From an uncultured Oscillospiraceae bacterium (lineage in GTDB: Bacteria; Bacillota; Clostridia; Oscillospirales; Oscillospiraceae), in NCBI GenBank assembly GCA_934589225.1, contig CAKTNS010000033.1:1-32316 (forward strand): a stretch of DNA of 32,316 nt, read 5' to 3'. Both the position numbers and the translations under genes were made by a program. Shown here piece by piece: positions 30,806 through 32,316 of the stretch. The notes under the pieces are model-generated. The model ran no database searches. It worked only from the letters and a program-made list of their open reading frames with translations, and was not told where the DNA came from. Positions within the stretch are counted from its first letter, which is position 1. Every line of letters starts with the position of its first letter.

Positions 30806-32188
30806 ATGAATTATCTTGGCGTAAACTATTCCATCAAGGCCACCCCCGAGCTGGACCCCGGCTTCATCCCCTTCGGCGTGTGGATGGACGCTTACCTGAA
30901 GGATGCCAAAAAGCCCATCGCCATCGCCATTGAGCGGGACCGGGGCCAGGTGTCCGTCCGGAAGACCTTTATCCACGGCACCCCCGAAATGGCCCAGGCG
31001 GACTACCGCTATGTAGAGCGGCTGGTCAAGTTCCTGCTGTGGTCCATCGGCGGCTTCAAGGTGTATGTCTGCGGCTGCTCCTGCATCGCCAAGCGGCTGA
31101 AGGCCGACTACTCCGCCACCGGCTGCCGGGCCTTTGACTTTGACTTCTTCCACAAGCTCTATGAAGTAGACCTGGAGATCATCGACCTGCCCCTGGAGCA
31201 GTGCCCCGCCGCCAACGAGTCCACCCAGCCCCTGGGCGGCCACATGGACGGCTGCCGCATCGGCTTTGACGCGGGCGGCTCCGACCGGAAGGTCTCCGCG
31301 GTCATCGACGGCGAGTGCGTCTATTCCGAGGAAGTGGTCTGGTTCCCCAAGCTGAACGAAGACCCCAACTATCAGTATAACGAGATCCTCACCGCCTTCC
31401 GCACCGCCGCCTCCAAGATGCCCCGGGTAGACGCCATCGGCGTTTCCTCCGCCGGTACCTTCATCGGCAACGCCCCCATGATCTCCAGCATCTTCTATAA
31501 GGTGCCCCGCAGCCGCTGGGACGAGGTCAAGACCTGCTTTGACCGGGCTGCCGCCGAGATCGGTGACGTGCCCATCGTGGTGGCCAACGACGGCGACGTT
31601 TCCGCCCTGGCCGGTGCCATGGGTCTGAACACCGGCAACATCATGGGCCTGGCCATGGGCACCTCCGAGGCCGTGGGCTATGTGGATGCGGACAAGAACG
31701 TGCTGGGCTGGATCACCGAGCTGGCCTTCGCCCCTGTGGATTTGAACGAGGATGCCATGGTGGACGAGTGGTCCACGGACCGGGGCGTTGGCTGCAAGTA
31801 CTTCTCCCAGGACGCCGTGATCAAGCTGGCCCCCAGAGCCGGTATCGAACTGGACCCCGCCCTGTCCCCCGCCGAAAAGCTGAAGGTCGTCCAGGCCCTC
31901 ATGGCAGAGGATGACCCCAGAGCCGCCAAGATCTACCACGACATCGGCGTATACCTGGCCAACGCCGTGGTGCAGTACAGCCACTTCTACGACATAGAGC
32001 ACCTGATGCTCATGGGCCGGGTCATGTCCGGCAAGGGCGGCGACATCATCCTGGATGTGTGCCAGAAGGTCCTGGCCGACGAGCACACCGAGCTTGCCAA
32101 GCACTGCCAGGTCATGCTCCCCGACGAAAAGACCCGCCGGGTAGGCCAGTCCGTAGCCGCCGCTTCCCTGCCCGAGATCAAGAAATAA
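30806..32188 (+). CDS. ROK-like ASKHA sugar kinase with N-terminal extension
   Basis: A 460-residue protein. From residue about 150 it is an actin-fold kinase: IGFDAGGSDRKVSAVIDGE (phosphate-1, D155), IGVSSAGTFIGN, VVANDGDVSALAGAMG (ROK-like catalytic/phosphate-2 region) and GLAMGTSEAVGYV. The ROK zinc motif CxCGxxGCxE is not seen; DRGVGCKYF occupies a later position. Residues 1-150 form an extra domain (MNYLGVNYSIKATPELDPG..., with YVCGCSCIAKRL) not found in ordinary ~300-residue ROK kinases. It probably phosphorylates a hexose or amino sugar, given the divergent nahK genes. Start: ATG 30806 after ATGGAGG; the longer frame from 30716 covers leader DNA. Confidence 0.8.
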   Translation: MNYLGVNYSIKATPELDPGFIPFGVWMDAYLKDAKKPIAIAIERDRGQVSVRKTFIHGTPEMAQADYRYVERLVKFLLWSIGGFKVYVCGCSCIAKRLKADYSATGCRAFDFDFFHKLYEVDLEIIDLPLEQCPAANESTQPLGGHMDGCRIGFDAGGSDRKVSAVIDGECVYSEEVVWFPKLNEDPNYQYNEILTAFRTAASKMPRVDAIGVSSAGTFIGNAPMISSIFYKVPRSRWDEVKTCFDRAAAEIGDVPIVVANDGDVSALAGAMGLNTGNIMGLAMGTSEAVGYVDADKNVLGWITELAFAPVDLNEDAMVDEWSTDRGVGCKYFSQDAVIKLAPRAGIELDPALSPAEKLKVVQALMAEDDPRAAKIYHDIGVYLANAVVQYSHFYDIEHLMLMGRVMSGKGGDIILDVCQKVLADEHTELAKHCQVMLPDEKTRRVGQSVAAASLPEIKK

Positions 32189-32197
32189 GGTTCGATA

Positions 32198-32235
32198 ACA
32201 CAAAAGACGCCGGAAAACCGGCGTCTTTTGTTGTT
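32198..32235 (+). terminator. Intrinsic terminator after the ROK-like gene
   Basis: CAAAAGACGCCGG pairs with CCGGCGTCTTTTG across an AAAA loop, followed by TTGTT. Nothing further can be called from 32236 to the window end. Confidence 0.92.
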
Positions 32236-32316
32236 AAAAAATTGACAATGCTAATCAAGAGTTGAAAACCTTAAAAACCATGGCAGCTGCAATGTTAGCG
32301 AACACGTGGAACAAAA

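Noticed and set aside
30590..32203. 537-residue minus-strand open frame
   Set aside because: Antisense to the ROK-like gene; low-complexity Gly/His/Val-rich translation.

Overview
The window looks like the chromosome of a gut anaerobe from the Clostridia, most likely Oscillospiraceae-like. This rests on GC-rich coding DNA, strong AGGAGG ribosome sites, NrdR, DegV and PrsW homologues, a LacI-MATE pair, and intergenic gaps filled with short hairpin repeats. No rRNA, tRNA, CRISPR array, transposase or phage gene was found. Twenty-eight protein genes are supported.

Layout. 1-332: composite hairpin repeats. 333-3055: a GH13 alpha-glucan hydrolase, a 55-residue Cys-rich protein and a PrsW-type membrane protease, closed by a two-way terminator. 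3118-4082 (minus): nrdR and an SdpI-like membrane protein. 4230-7939 (plus): a small membrane protein, DegV, a CitX-CitG fusion and CitC. The last two mature citrate lyase, but no lyase subunit gene is present. 7975-8914: more composite repeats, an orphan terminator and candidate LacI operators. 8915-18493: a ten-gene, ribose-type operon (LacI regulator, ribokinase-family kinase, IolE-like TIM barrel, RbsD, binding lipoprotein, RbsA, RbsC, medium-chain dehydrogenase, an aldo/keto-reductase-like barrel, YczE-like membrane protein). 18608-22216 (minus): a YbhJ-type aconitase-superfamily hydratase and a CitMHS citrate transporter. 22529-24398: a DUF6282-like metal-dependent hydrolase and a divergent LysR regulator. 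24399-25406: a repeat island with an imperfect tandem duplication. 25407-27754: a second LacI regulator overlapping a MATE exporter. 27755-28392: a repeat island. 28393-30405 (minus): a sugar-1-phosphate nucleotidyltransferase and an N-acetylhexosamine 1-kinase homologue. 30806-32188: a divergent, ROK-like ASKHA protein with an unusual N-terminal extension.

How the genes fit together. The centre is carbohydrate and tricarboxylate catabolism. The ribose-type operon has complete ABC import and mutarotation, plus a dehydrogenase, a dehydratase/isomerase-type barrel and a kinase that plain ribose catabolism does not need. It is therefore probably a dedicated pathway for another sugar or cyclitol, and is the best candidate here for an undescribed system. 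To its right, the LysR regulator probably controls the transporter-hydratase operon through a palindrome that fits an ATC-N9-GAT LysR box centred near -65 of a readable promoter. The last cluster probably makes UDP-HexNAc from salvaged amino sugars.

The intergenic repeats are modular: the same linker joins different palindromes in different orders and orientations at four loci. All product names rest on reading motifs by eye; no database search was run.
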